A DNA stretch of 64,000 bases from an uncultured Pelagibacteraceae bacterium (GCA_902571005.1 CACGAG010000006.1:43371-107370); one strand, 5' to 3'; shown: positions 1 to 9,252, numbered from the stretch's first letter. Made by a program: numbers and translations. The notes: generated by a model not told the origin, from the letters alone.

Positions 1-1
1 T

Positions 2-1126
2 CACGGTCGCACAACCAATCCAGAATTTTCTCTCACTTCTTTTTGTCACTCAAAACTAAATGGCGTAACAAGAAACCCTTGGAACTTAGATATGACACCT
101 GGTGGATCAAGTGGAGGCAGTGCGGCTGCATTAGCTTCAGGTTGTGCAATGTTGACAACAGGAAGTGACATTGGAGGTTCAATAAGAATACCAGCAGGCG
201 CATGTGGAGTAGTTGGATACAAGCCACCTCATGGAAGAAATGCTCAAAGTTATCCATTCAATCATGACCCTTACTGTGTAACAGGACCACTCGCAAGAAC
301 AGTGGTTGATACTGCAATGATGCAAAACATTATGTGTGGACCAAACCAAAAAGACATAACATCTTTACGTCCAAAAAAAACATTACCATTAAATTACGAA
401 AATATTAAAAATTGGAAAATAGCTTATTCATTAGACTTAGGATTTTTTGAGATTGATAAGGAAGTGGAACAGAATACGCTGACGGCATTAAAAAAATTTG
501 AAAGTCTTGGATGTCAGGTCACAGAGGTGAAACTTAATTGGAAAAAAGATGAAGTAAATTCGGTTTGCTTTAGTCATTACGCAAATTCTTTTTATAAAGA
601 AATTTCTGAGCTTTCAGATTCTGAAAAAGAGCAGCTGAGTGATTACACAAAAATGTTCAGTGGTGTTACTGAAATGCACATTGACTCCTTAAAAAATAAT
701 AAAAAAATTTATCACGAACAAATTGGTGCTCACTTGGGTTATGGCGTTGAAGAAAGTGCAATGGTGACTGGAAAAATGTATGAAGAAATTGGCCCAATAT
801 TGGAAAAATATGATTTATTTATTTGCCCTACCAATGCCTTACCAGCAATCAAAGCAGATATTGATATAGTTAACGAACGCGTCATTATTAATGGAAAAGA
901 ACAAGAATGTGCTGACTTTGCATGGTGCATGTCTCACCCATTCAATATGTTGGGCAAACTGCCAGTCCTTTCTGTACCCTCTGGCTTTAGTTCAAATCAA
1001 GTGCCTACCGGCATTCAGATTATTTCACGCTCCTACAGTGATGAACTAGTATTTCAAGGAGGATACAACTACGAAATTGTCGATCCATGGCTAAATAATG
1101 CGAAAAATCGGCCAGTTTTTGATTGA
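2..1126 (+). CDS. Amidase-signature family hydrolase, 5' end outside window
   Basis: This is the C-terminal two thirds or more of an amidase-signature hydrolase, which cleaves C-N amide bonds with a Ser-cisSer-Lys triad. The frame is open from base 2 and already reads GRTTNPEF, a conserved block of the family, so the ATG at 92 is internal and the gene starts upstream. The glycine/serine-rich signature TPGGSSGGSA supplies the cis-Ser and GSDIGGSIR the nucleophilic Ser; the triad Lys should lie upstream of the window. The substrate cannot be told from sequence. It lies 70 bases upstream of a polyamine-type binding protein on the same strand, so it may release or deaminate an imported amide. The family call is secure; the substrate is open. 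Confidence 0.9.
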   Translation, partial: HGRTTNPEFSLTSFCHSKLNGVTRNPWNLDMTPGGSSGGSAAALASGCAMLTTGSDIGGSIRIPAGACGVVGYKPPHGRNAQSYPFNHDPYCVTGPLARTVVDTAMMQNIMCGPNQKDITSLRPKKTLPLNYENIKNWKIAYSLDLGFFEIDKEVEQNTLTALKKFESLGCQVTEVKLNWKKDEVNSVCFSHYANSFYKEISELSDSEKEQLSDYTKMFSGVTEMHIDSLKNNKKIYHEQIGAHLGYGVEESAMVTGKMYEEIGPILEKYDLFICPTNALPAIKADIDIVNERVIINGKEQECADFAWCMSHPFNMLGKLPVLSVPSGFSSNQVPTGIQIISRSYSDELVFQGGYNYEIVDPWLNNAKNRPVFD

Positions 1127-1133
1127 TATAGTA

Positions 1134-1161
1134 TTGACCAGTTTATCTAGAGGTGTACAAT
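1134..1161 (+). promoter_or_regulatory. Sigma-70-like promoter for the binding-protein gene
   Basis: TTGACC at 1134-1139 and TACAAT at 1156-1161 are separated by 16 bases, followed by about 35 bases of leader and an AAGGAT ribosome site. The binding protein can therefore be transcribed apart from the amidase. The -35 box lies in ATTGACCAG, which resembles the left half of the 18-bp operator found at 9224, but the right half is poor. Confidence 0.5.
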
Positions 1162-1196
1162 TTTTTCAGATTAAACAAAAAAAAGGATAATTAATT

Positions 1197-2321
1197 ATGC
1201 CAAAATACGATGTAACTAAAAAGTTCATTGATAACTTGCGAGAAGGCAAGGTAAGTCGTAGGTCTTTTGTAAAGGGTATGGGTGCAGCTGGTGTTCTAGG
1301 TTTAACATCCGGTCTTGTTCCTGCTACTAATGCATTTGCATCTACTGGACGTGCTTTTGTTTGGGGCGGTTATGATGACGATGGTCTATTTGGACCATAT
1401 GTTGAAGCTCACGGATCACCAGAATATTCAACTTTTGGGGATGCGGAGGAAGGTCTTCAAAAATTAAAAGCTGGTTTTGAAGTTGATGTTGCTTGGCCTT
1501 GCCAAGGTGAAATTGCACGATGGGTAAGAGCTGGTGTTATTCAGCCACTTGACACATCAAGATTAGAAAACTGGGGAGATATGTTCCCAGAAGTTAGAGA
1601 CTTACCAAGTGGTATAGTTAACGGACAAAACTATTTTGCACCGGTTGACTGGGGAGACACAAGTATTGTGTACAACACTGATAAAGTCACTTGGATGCAA
1701 CCAGGTAATGAAAGTCTATATCTCTTAGAAGATCCAAGAATGAAAGGTAAAGTTGGAGTACTTGATAGTGCTGCAGATAGTTTATTCTTGATGATGCATT
1801 ATCTAGGAACAGACATTAAGGACATTAACCAATTAAATAAAGCGGCTATTGATCAAGGTATCAATAAGTTCCGTGAACTCAGAGATAATGGAAACATTAG
1901 GACATTCTTCGCTGACTCTGCTTCTATTGCTGAAGCAATTGGAAACGAAGAGGTCTGGGCTTCAATTTGTTGGAATGAAACATCATGGGAGACTGGTTAC
2001 CCAATGATGCGTCCTGTTGAAGGTACAATGACATGGGCATGCGGACTTGCAATTGCGACAGGTGCAAATCTTGATGTTGCTTATGACATGATTAACGCTG
2101 CAACTAGTGCCGAAACTTCAGCTTACCTATTAAGCGAATGGGGTTATGGACACTCTAACCAAAAAGGCTTTGGCTCACTTACTGCAGATGAGCTAGCTGA
2201 AAGAGGAGTTGCTCCAAACCCAGCTGAACACTTAGCGAATGGTGCGTTCTCAGTAATGCCACCAGATGATGTAACGGATTACATGGAAGCTCAGTGGGCA
2301 GAAATGACTGCTGGCGGTTAA
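1197..2321 (+). CDS. PotD/PotF-like extracellular solute-binding protein, Tat-exported
   Basis: This is the periplasmic binding component of a polyamine-type ABC importer. The N-terminus carries a twin-arginine motif (SRRSFVKG, residues about 20-27), then a hydrophobic stretch and an Ala-x-Ala cleavage region near residue 48, so export is probably by Tat as a folded protein. The mature part has the layout of the spermidine/putrescine-binding group, with aromatic residues (VDWGDTSIVYN, WNETSWETGY) of the kind that cage amines in this family. At 374 residues the length is normal. The matching ATPase and permeases are on the opposite strand just downstream, facing it. The start is fixed by AAGGAT 8 bases upstream. 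The ligand could be a polyamine, a betaine or a related amine. Confidence 0.85.
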   Translation: MPKYDVTKKFIDNLREGKVSRRSFVKGMGAAGVLGLTSGLVPATNAFASTGRAFVWGGYDDDGLFGPYVEAHGSPEYSTFGDAEEGLQKLKAGFEVDVAWPCQGEIARWVRAGVIQPLDTSRLENWGDMFPEVRDLPSGIVNGQNYFAPVDWGDTSIVYNTDKVTWMQPGNESLYLLEDPRMKGKVGVLDSAADSLFLMMHYLGTDIKDINQLNKAAIDQGINKFRELRDNGNIRTFFADSASIAEAIGNEEVWASICWNETSWETGYPMMRPVEGTMTWACGLAIATGANLDVAYDMINAATSAETSAYLLSEWGYGHSNQKGFGSLTADELAERGVAPNPAEHLANGAFSVMPPDDVTDYMEAQWAEMTAGG

Positions 2322-2342
2322 TCTTAAATTTGTGAAATCATT

Positions 2343-2381
2343 AATAGCCTGTTCTCTTATTGAGAGCAGGCTATTTTTTTT
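2343..2381 (+). terminator. Intrinsic terminator of the binding-protein gene
   Basis: A 14-bp stem (AATAGCCTGTTCTC paired with GAGAGCAGGCTATT, one mismatch or G-U) with a 4-5 base loop is followed by a run of T. The right arm contains the stop codon of the opposing ABC ATPase gene (2371-2373) and the T-run encodes its last lysines, so the hairpin overlaps a coding region. Confidence 0.85.
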
Positions 2382-3453
2382 GCAGTAAGCTAATGTCTTC
2401 TAAACTGATACTTATAAAACAAGTATTATTGTCAAATGACTGATTATCAAAATGCTGGGATGATACAGTTATTACTTTATTTATTCCTGATACCTCAACA
2501 TAAAATCTTGTCATTTCCCCTAAGTAGGAAGTCTGATTTATTTTTGCTTCTAAGCAAATATCCCAATCAGATTTATCTCTAGAAATCATCATTGACTCTG
2601 GTCGAACACTACAAACAACATCAGATGAATTCTCTGGAATATTTAGGTTATTTTTGACTTTAAAATCACCAAGATCTTCAATCGCAACATTAATTTGATC
2701 GCCATCTTTTGACTTTGTAGATGCTTTTAAAAAGTTTGTTTCTCCAATGAAATCACTTACAAAAATATTTTCTGGGTTCTTATAAAGTTCATTTGGAGCA
2801 GAAAGTTGTTGTATCTTGCCTTCACTCATAACAGCAACTCTATCAGACATGCTGATGGCTTCTTGTTGATCATGAGTTACAAATACAAAGGTAATTCCAA
2901 TTTCTTTCTGTAGCGTTCTCAATTCAAGTTGCATTTCGTCTCTTAATTTTTTATCCAATGCTCCAAGAGGCTCATCCAATAAAAGAACTTTTGGTTGTCT
3001 AACTAAAGCTCTTGCTAACGCAACACGCTGTCTTTGCCCACCAGATAATTGCCCACTGAATCTTTCCTCATAACCCTCAAGCTTTACAAGGGCTAAAACA
3101 TCATCGACTCTTTTTTTAATGTCGTCATCAGTCAAACCAAGTTTTCTTAATCCAAATTTTATATTTTGCTCAACATTAATGTGAGGAAATATGGCGTAGT
3201 TTTGAAATACCATATTTGTAGGTCTTTTATCAGGAGGCAATGCGGTGATATCACTGCCATCGATTAATAAATTACCATTTGTTGGATATTCAAATCCTGC
3301 TAACAATCGAAGTAAAGTTGTCTTTCCACATCCTGATGGACCCAACAAAGAAAAGAACTCTCCTTCTTTAATTGAAAAAGAGACGTCATCAACTGCTTTT
3401 ACATTTCCAAAATGTTTTGAAATTCCATTTATCTGAATAAAATTTTCGTTCAT
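2371..3453 (-). CDS. potA: PotA-like ABC transporter ATP-binding protein
   Basis: This is the ATPase that powers the polyamine-type importer on the cytoplasmic face. Walker A (GPSGCGKTT, about residue 38), the ABC signature LSGGQRQR, Walker B (LLLDEPLGALD) and the switch His (VTHDQ) are all present. The C-terminal third (from about residue 240) is a TOBE-type domain, typical of the PotA/CysA/MalK group. The 360-residue length fits PotA. It is the last gene of the operon starting at 9206, 5 bases downstream of the PotC-like gene. Its stop codon lies within the terminator stem of the convergent binding-protein gene. Confidence in the subfamily is high; the substrate is inferred from neighbours. 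Confidence 0.9.
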   Translation of the reverse strand: MNENFIQINGISKHFGNVKAVDDVSFSIKEGEFFSLLGPSGCGKTTLLRLLAGFEYPTNGNLLIDGSDITALPPDKRPTNMVFQNYAIFPHINVEQNIKFGLRKLGLTDDDIKKRVDDVLALVKLEGYEERFSGQLSGGQRQRVALARALVRQPKVLLLDEPLGALDKKLRDEMQLELRTLQKEIGITFVFVTHDQQEAISMSDRVAVMSEGKIQQLSAPNELYKNPENIFVSDFIGETNFLKASTKSKDGDQINVAIEDLGDFKVKNNLNIPENSSDVVCSVRPESMMISRDKSDWDICLEAKINQTSYLGEMTRFYVEVSGINKVITVSSQHFDNQSFDNNTCFISISLEDISLLQKK

Positions 3454-3458
3454 ATTTT

Positions 3459-4268
3459 TTATAATTTAATAGCTATATCCTTTTTTTCTTTGCCTTGTCC
3501 AACATTTCTCAACCAGAATGCTAACAAAACAATAAAAGTAGTAAACACAATTATCACCGCTCCCAAAGCAAGTACATGTGGGAGTTTTTTCACAAACCGC
3601 ATTTGATTCCACATATACATTGGTAAAGTTGCATCACTGCCAGATAGAAAGAATGCCAGAATAAATTCATCAAAGGATATAATAAAACTTAGTAATAAAG
3701 CTGCTATTATACCTGGCAAATAAAGAGGTAGTGATACTCTGTAAAATGTTCCCCATGCATTTTCCCCTAAATCACGTGAAGCTTCTTCTAAAGAAAAGTC
3801 AAAACCTTCTATTCGCGCAATCAATATCAACATTGCAAATGGAGTACAAAACAATATGTGTCCTATTGTTACTGGAACCAGACCCAATGGAAAACCGAGG
3901 TTGATCCATATAATTAATATTGATACTGCTAAAATAATTTCTGGTATTAAAAACGGCATCATTATGGCTCCGTAAGAAACATTCTGACCCCTAAATTTGT
4001 ATCTAACAAATGCCTTTGCAGCGAGAAGTGCAATTGCTGTACTTACAACGCTTGCAACAACGCCGACTTTAACGCTCGCCCATAAAGCTTTATGTAAGTT
4101 TCGCTTTGACCACATTTCCTCATAATGATCTGTGGTAAATCCTGCTAATGGAAATGACATATAATTTGCATCATTAAAACTGAAAATCGGTAAAAAAAGA
4201 ACCGGTATATAGAGAAAACCAAAATATATTAATGTGTAAACTAGCAGTGAATTGTTTTTTTCATTCAT
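3459..4268 (-). CDS. potC: PotC-like ABC transporter permease
   Basis: This is one of two inner-membrane permease subunits of the polyamine-type importer, with about six membrane segments. The EAA loop that docks on the ATPase is visible as EEASRDLGENAWGTFYRVSLP near residues 160-180. The 269-residue length matches PotC. It follows the PotB-like gene after 3 bases and precedes the PotA-like gene by 5 bases, so the three are translated from one message. Confidence 0.88.
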   Translation of the reverse strand: MNEKNNSLLVYTLIYFGFLYIPVLFLPIFSFNDANYMSFPLAGFTTDHYEEMWSKRNLHKALWASVKVGVVASVVSTAIALLAAKAFVRYKFRGQNVSYGAIMMPFLIPEIILAVSILIIWINLGFPLGLVPVTIGHILFCTPFAMLILIARIEGFDFSLEEASRDLGENAWGTFYRVSLPLYLPGIIAALLLSFIISFDEFILAFFLSGSDATLPMYMWNQMRFVKKLPHVLALGAVIIVFTTFIVLLAFWLRNVGQGKEKKDIAIKL

Positions 4269-4271
4269 GAT

Positions 4272-5156
4272 TTAAGAAAGCCTCTGTGTAAGTCTTTTTG
4301 TTGTGTATGAGACAATTGCTGTTATGAGAATAACGGTCGTCAGCATGATTGTAGCTGATGCCGCTCCAAGTGGTATATTGTTTATTTTTCCAAAATAAGC
4401 TTGGATCATATTTGATAACATTCTTCCCTCAGTGCCCCCAATTAAGGCAGGCGTTACATAATCACCTACAGTTGGAATAAATATTATTAAAATCGCACCA
4501 ATGACACCTGGCAAGGAAAGAGGAAATGTCACTTTCCAAAATACTTCAAATTTTGATAAACCTAGATCTCTTGCAGCTTCAATATATGAAAAGTCTATTT
4601 TCTCAAGAGACACGTAAAGTGGCAATAAAGCAAATGCTGCCCAAGCATGTGTTAGAGTAATAATAACAGCTTCCTCCGAGTACATAAGAAATGTAAGAGG
4701 CTCACTAATAATGCCTGCACCTAATAATGTTGAATTGAAAACTCCTTTGGTGCCCAGTATGATTTTCCAAGAAAATACTCTTAATAGGTATGAAGTCCAA
4801 AAAGGTAAGGTTAATAAAACTAACCATAACATTTTGTTTTTTTTCACATAAAAAGCGATGTAATAGCATACAGGGTAAGCTGTTAGAAGAGTGATCAGTG
4901 TTACAATGAATGATATTTTAACCGACTTAATGAGAAGCGAGACAAGCAAACTTTTTTCAAAAAAGTCAATGTATCGCTGAAATGTTGGAGTGAAATCAAT
5001 CTCCATCATACTTACTTGTGTAAAAGAGCTAAAACTTAGCATTAATGCCATAGGAATAAGCATTACGAGAATAATTAAAAATAATGCAGGAGACAGTAAT
5101 GAATATGCTTTTGCATTATCACTCTTAGAGTATAAATTTCGCCAAGCTTGAAACAT
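4272..5156 (-). CDS. potB: PotB-like ABC transporter permease
   Basis: This is the partner permease of the PotC-like protein, with about six membrane segments and the EAA loop EAARDLGLSKFEVFWKVTFP near residue 190. The 294-residue length is normal for PotB. Gene order potB-potC-potA without the binding protein differs from the common arrangement; the binding protein is transcribed towards this operon from the other strand. It sits 36 bases downstream of the FAD amine oxidase gene, which ties the transporter to the catabolic enzymes. Confidence 0.87.
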   Translation of the reverse strand: MFQAWRNLYSKSDNAKAYSLLSPALFLIILVMLIPMALMLSFSSFTQVSMMEIDFTPTFQRYIDFFEKSLLVSLLIKSVKISFIVTLITLLTAYPVCYYIAFYVKKNKMLWLVLLTLPFWTSYLLRVFSWKIILGTKGVFNSTLLGAGIISEPLTFLMYSEEAVIITLTHAWAAFALLPLYVSLEKIDFSYIEAARDLGLSKFEVFWKVTFPLSLPGVIGAILIIFIPTVGDYVTPALIGGTEGRMLSNMIQAYFGKINNIPLGAASATIMLTTVILITAIVSYTTKRLTQRLS

Positions 5157-5192
5157 AAGAAAATTTTAATTTATATAAATAATAGATGCAAT

Positions 5193-6548
5193 TTATATTT
5201 CTTTTTTGCTTCTATCCGTGAGATTAGCATACCACAAATATAATCTTAAATACCAAAGTCTTAAAAATCCAAATGGGATTTTAGGTGATAGGCCCTGATA
5301 GACTTTTGAAATGTTTGTTTCCCCACTATTTGACTCGTAAATCATTTCAGCTAATTTTTTACCACAATACACAGTTGTATTATTACCGTTAGCTTGATAG
5401 CCGTATGAAAAATATACAGACTTATCTTCTTCTAATGCACCAAATGCTGGAACAAAGTCACGAGTCATAACAACAGTGCCTCTCCAATAATGATCAATAT
5501 CGACCTTGTCCCAATTTGGAAATACCCCACGAAATTTTTTTGTCATGAATTCTTGCATTCTCTCTGCGCTCTTTTCATCACCGTAGGTGTCGCCTCTTGT
5601 TCCAAATAACATCCTGTTTGAAGGCATTCTTCTATAATAATACAAGATCTCTCTAGAGTTGCAGATTGGATTAAGAGTTTTATAGTTTTGTAGTTTAAAT
5701 TCATCTTCTGACATTTCTCTAGTGACAATTATATTAGATAAAACAGGCATCATTCTATTTGCAAAACTTGGATGGAGAGACTCATCTGTGTATCCATTTG
5801 TTGCAACAACAACCTTATTTGCAGTAATCGACCCACTATCTGTAATTAATTTATGTGAACCGTTTCTTTCCCATTTTTTCACTCTAGAAAAACTATGAAG
5901 TTTCGCTCCCACATCTACAGTTGCTGATGCAAAACCATTCATAAAAGCCATTGGGTTCATTGCAAATCCTGCTTCAGTAAAAACAGCTCCAAATTGTTCT
6001 GTTGATTGATGTCCAACTTCATCAAACTCCTCTTTGGGTATCCACTTGGTGTTAATACCAAAATATTTTTTAAGATCATTGCCCCACTCCTTTAGTTCCT
6101 CACTGCTATCAGGGTGATGAGCAACATCTAGATTGCCTGTGCCAGTTTTTTCACATTCAATATTATTTTCCGAAATAAGTGAGGATAAAAGTTCAACACC
6201 TTCAATTTGAGAAGAAAAAAATTTCTTAGTTTCATCCAGGCCAAACTTTGCAATCAGTTGGTTGACCGATAGTTTTGTTGCAGGCAAACAACAAAAGCCA
6301 GCATTCCTTGCACTGCTTGCAAATCCAAAATGCCCTGCCTCTAGTAATCTTACGTCACCGCTGTAATTTTTTGCAATGTGATAAGCTGTACTTATTCCAG
6401 TAAAGCCGCCACCTATTACACAAACATCACAGCTTTCATCAGTTGTGAGCTTAGGATATTTGTCTTGTTCTATTTGACTGACTTTTTCCCAATAACTTTT
6501 TACTGGCTTATTAACGTCGTAAATATCTTTGTTATAAAGTTGCTTCAT
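5193..6548 (-). CDS. FAD-dependent oxidoreductase, DAO/PuuB-like amine oxidase
   Basis: This is a DAO-superfamily flavoenzyme of the group that includes gamma-glutamylputrescine oxidase and sarcosine-type oxidases; such enzymes oxidise a C-N bond to an imine and release aldehyde and amine. The dinucleotide-binding motif VIGGGFTGISTAYH is near residues 44-57, and a second conserved block near the C-terminus (YFSYGYQANGNN) closes the FAD site. The frame is open 48 bases further upstream, but the ATG at 6548 is preferred: it follows GAGAGAG and lies 17 bases after the Rieske gene stop. The 451-residue length is usual. Whether the substrate is a polyamine derivative or the product of the Rieske enzyme cannot be decided here. 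Confidence 0.82.
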   Translation of the reverse strand: MKQLYNKDIYDVNKPVKSYWEKVSQIEQDKYPKLTTDESCDVCVIGGGFTGISTAYHIAKNYSGDVRLLEAGHFGFASSARNAGFCCLPATKLSVNQLIAKFGLDETKKFFSSQIEGVELLSSLISENNIECEKTGTGNLDVAHHPDSSEELKEWGNDLKKYFGINTKWIPKEEFDEVGHQSTEQFGAVFTEAGFAMNPMAFMNGFASATVDVGAKLHSFSRVKKWERNGSHKLITDSGSITANKVVVATNGYTDESLHPSFANRMMPVLSNIIVTREMSEDEFKLQNYKTLNPICNSREILYYYRRMPSNRMLFGTRGDTYGDEKSAERMQEFMTKKFRGVFPNWDKVDIDHYWRGTVVMTRDFVPAFGALEEDKSVYFSYGYQANGNNTTVYCGKKLAEMIYESNSGETNISKVYQGLSPKIPFGFLRLWYLRLYLWYANLTDRSKKEI

Positions 6549-6565
6549 ACTCTCTCGCTTAGAGA

Positions 6566-7804
6566 TTATGGTAACTGCATGTTGGTAAAATACCAATTAT
6601 AAAAGTAAGTTACCGCTGACTCATTTTCAGATAAAACTCCAGGTTTAAAAGACTGTGATAGAAGGCCTTCCTGGTTATTTTCAATTATTGTTGTATCATG
6701 CGCCGTAGTAACATCCCAAATATAGCTTACTTCCTCGGGCTTAAAGTCTTTATTCTCCTCAGCTTCCTCGTTTACGAGCCATATGAGTTCCACTTCAGAC
6801 TCTAGAAGTGAGATGGGTTTAAAAATAAACATGACGCCAAAATCATTTGTGAAATAACAACAGCCAAATGGATTAAAGCTTACTTGGGTTAATCCTCCAT
6901 CAAAATCTTTAAACTGTCCCATTAGTGAAGAAGCTGGCTTTCCATCTTTGGTTTGTGATAAGTTTCCGTTTCCAATTGGAGTTCTGTCAACATATCTGTT
7001 TAAGCCTTTTTTTAATCCTTCTTCTGTTTCAAGATAAACCTCAGACGGAGTTCCATTTTTTTTACATTCCTCGACCCAAGGTTTAATTTTATTTAGATAT
7101 TCATCAGTCTCTTTTTGAGGTGCAGTACCTATTCCAGCACCCATTGCGACAACCCAGTCTTTATCCTGTACTGCACAAAGCTCTGGATGTGCTGTAGGAC
7201 AGTGATAGCACTCCTGAAAATTTTCAAGAACTAATTTAAAATTTGCATGAGTTGGATATTTTTTTCTTATCGCAATTTTTGACTTACTCGTCTGATGAAA
7301 TTCCATCATTTCTTTTAGAGGCTCAATGAATTCATCAAAATTCATTGGTTCTTCTAATGATAAGTTAATAAATATTAATCCTTCATAAATTTTAAAATGG
7401 CACTCTCTAAGACCCCACTCTTCTTTTTTAAAATCCTCCGGCATAAAACGTGCAGCTTTAAGCTCACCTTCTGCTGAAAAACTCCAAGCATGATAGGGAC
7501 ACACTAAAAGTTTTTTTGATCCCTCTTCATCTAAACAAATTCTTGATCCTCGATGAGTGCAAACATTATAAAATGCTCTTACTTCATTGTCTCTTCCTCT
7601 AATAACTATGATGGACTCCTTTTCGGCATCAAAAACAAAATAATCACCTGGATTAGGAATACGACTTATGTGATCTACCATTAACCACTGTTTGAAATAA
7701 ATTCGCTTCATCTCTTCGGAAAAAATATTCGAATCTGTATAAAAGTCTTGGGGTAATGTTTTACCCTCCTGATAGTTTTTTAGCAGATGGTTAAACTCAA
7801 GCAT
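6566..7804 (-). CDS. Rieske non-heme iron oxygenase, large subunit (quaternary-amine demethylase type)
   Basis: This is a ring-hydroxylating-type oxygenase alpha subunit. The Rieske cluster ligands are C82-x-H84 and C102-x2-H105, and the catalytic iron site is ECYHCPTAHPEL with H201 and H206; a third acidic ligand probably lies near WDVTTAHD in the C-terminal part. The ECYHCPTAHPEL form is the one seen in glycine betaine, choline, carnitine and proline-betaine monooxygenases rather than in aromatic-ring dioxygenases, so N-demethylation or C-N cleavage of a quaternary amine is the best guess. At 412 residues it is full length. No ferredoxin reductase gene accompanies it in the window. It lies 4 bases downstream of the aminotransferase gene in the 9206-2371 operon. 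Confidence 0.88.
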   Translation of the reverse strand: MLEFNHLLKNYQEGKTLPQDFYTDSNIFSEEMKRIYFKQWLMVDHISRIPNPGDYFVFDAEKESIIVIRGRDNEVRAFYNVCTHRGSRICLDEEGSKKLLVCPYHAWSFSAEGELKAARFMPEDFKKEEWGLRECHFKIYEGLIFINLSLEEPMNFDEFIEPLKEMMEFHQTSKSKIAIRKKYPTHANFKLVLENFQECYHCPTAHPELCAVQDKDWVVAMGAGIGTAPQKETDEYLNKIKPWVEECKKNGTPSEVYLETEEGLKKGLNRYVDRTPIGNGNLSQTKDGKPASSLMGQFKDFDGGLTQVSFNPFGCCYFTNDFGVMFIFKPISLLESEVELIWLVNEEAEENKDFKPEEVSYIWDVTTAHDTTIIENNQEGLLSQSFKPGVLSENESAVTYFYNWYFTNMQLP

Positions 7805-7808
7805 TTAT

Positions 7809-9206
7809 TTAAGATGCAGACCAAAGGCCTTCTTTCTTGATGTCATCTGTAGCTAACTCAATTCCTTTTCTAAGTATACTTACGAGATCATCTATCTGTT
7901 CCTTAGTGATGATCAAAGAAGGAGACATGACACACGTATTAAATAGCGGTCTAACAATTAAACCAAGATTTTGACAATGAGAATTGATGCGAGAAGCGAT
8001 CTCGTATTGTAAATTCAGAGGATCTTTTTTTTCTTTACTGATTACACATTCAACAGCAGCCATTAATCCCTCACCACGTACATCGCCAACAATCGGTAGA
8101 TCAATTAATTCACTTAATTTAGATTGAAAATAAGGGCCGACTTCCTGTACATGTTCAAGGAGGTTATTTTTTTCAATATAATCAAGTGTTGCTGTAGCTG
8201 CTGCCATGCTCACTGGGTGACCCGAGTCAGTAAATCCATTTGAAAATATAACTTTTTCTTTATTATCAAGTTGAGACATAAGCTTTTCAGAAATAACAAC
8301 CGCACCACAAGGTACGTATCCTGAAGTAATCCCTTTTGCTAAAAGGATGATATCAGGTTCTAAATCGAAATAATTTTCTGAAGCGAATATATGACCTAAC
8401 CTTCCAAATCCGGTTACTATCTCATCAGAAATATAAATAACATTGTACTTAGTACAAATTTCTCTTGTCTTTTTGTGATATCCTTTAGGAGGAACAATTA
8501 CTCCGCCTGATGCTAGGATTGGCTCTGCAATAAATGCCGCGACCTTATCTTGACCAAGTTCTAAAATTTTATTTTCTAACTCTTTAACTTTTAAATCACA
8601 GAATTCTTCATCACTTAAATCGTCTGGTTTTTTAAACGGATTTGGCGCAGACAAATGATGAACTAAGTTATCTGCAAAATCAAAGTTGTTTTTATCTCTT
8701 TCTTTACCTGAACATGAAGCCCCTAAAAATGTACTACCGTGATATGCATCATGACGTGAGATAATTTGTTTCTTATCTCTTAACCCACGAACGTTATTAT
8801 AAAACATTACAAATCTTAATGCAGAGTCTACTGCTGAAGATCCTCCGGACGTGAAAAATACTCTTTTAAGATCACCGGGCGCATATTTAACAAGTCGTGA
8901 AGCATAATTATATGCAATCTCAGTGGACTCCGTGAATGGGCTGGCGTAGGGCATTCTTGTAATCTGATTATAAACAGCATCAGCAATTTCTTTTACGCCA
9001 TGTCCTACGTTAACATTCCACATTCCTCCAGGACCATCAATAAGTTGTCTTCCTGTTTGATCGTAAAGATAAATTCCTTTTGACTTATCAATGAATGTCC
9101 TGCTGTCTTCACCACGATACTCAAGATACTGCCATGGGTATAGAATTCTATCGTCGAGAGTATTAAGGAGATCTTTTTTTTCGGGAATCGAAGTTGATTT
9201 GGGCAT
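7809..9206 (-). CDS. Class III PLP-dependent aminotransferase
   Basis: This is an omega-amino-acid or diamine aminotransferase, 465 residues. The cofactor site is clear: FFTSGGSSAVDSALR binds the phosphate, DEIVTGFGR holds the pyridine nitrogen Asp, and K291 in AKGITSGY forms the Schiff base. It is the first gene of the six-gene operon. Its ATG lies only 5 bases after a TATACT -10 box, so the message may be leaderless. A related but distinct aminotransferase occurs at 15980-17344. Family members use beta-alanine, taurine, GABA or putrescine, and the sequence does not choose among them. Confidence 0.87.
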   Translation of the reverse strand: MPKSTSIPEKKDLLNTLDDRILYPWQYLEYRGEDSRTFIDKSKGIYLYDQTGRQLIDGPGGMWNVNVGHGVKEIADAVYNQITRMPYASPFTESTEIAYNYASRLVKYAPGDLKRVFFTSGGSSAVDSALRFVMFYNNVRGLRDKKQIISRHDAYHGSTFLGASCSGKERDKNNFDFADNLVHHLSAPNPFKKPDDLSDEEFCDLKVKELENKILELGQDKVAAFIAEPILASGGVIVPPKGYHKKTREICTKYNVIYISDEIVTGFGRLGHIFASENYFDLEPDIILLAKGITSGYVPCGAVVISEKLMSQLDNKEKVIFSNGFTDSGHPVSMAAATATLDYIEKNNLLEHVQEVGPYFQSKLSELIDLPIVGDVRGEGLMAAVECVISKEKKDPLNLQYEIASRINSHCQNLGLIVRPLFNTCVMSPSLIITKEQIDDLVSILRKGIELATDDIKKEGLWSAS

Positions 9207-9211
9207 ATTGG

Positions 9212-9240
9212 AGTATAGCCTATATTGAACAGCTGTTCAA
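9212..9240 (-). promoter_or_regulatory. Promoter of the aminotransferase-Rieske-potBCA operon
   Basis: On the minus strand TTGAAC (9240-9235) and TATACT (9217-9212) are 17 bases apart. The -10 box ends 5 bases before the ATG at 9206, which suggests a leaderless or near-leaderless transcript. The -35 box is one half of the palindrome at 9224-9241, so a bound repressor would block polymerase. Confidence 0.7.
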
Positions 9241-9241
9241 T
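9224..9241. promoter_or_regulatory. Perfect 18-bp palindromic operator
   Basis: ATTGAACAGCTGTTCAAT is a perfect inverted repeat that contains the -35 box of the operon. An 18-bp site of the same layout (ATTGAA..TTCAAT) overlaps the -35 box of the next operon at 13651-13668, beside a TetR/BetI-like regulator gene. Half-sites of the ATTGAAC type are known from BetI-controlled genes. Confidence 0.75.
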
Positions 9242-9252
9242 AATTGAATTTT

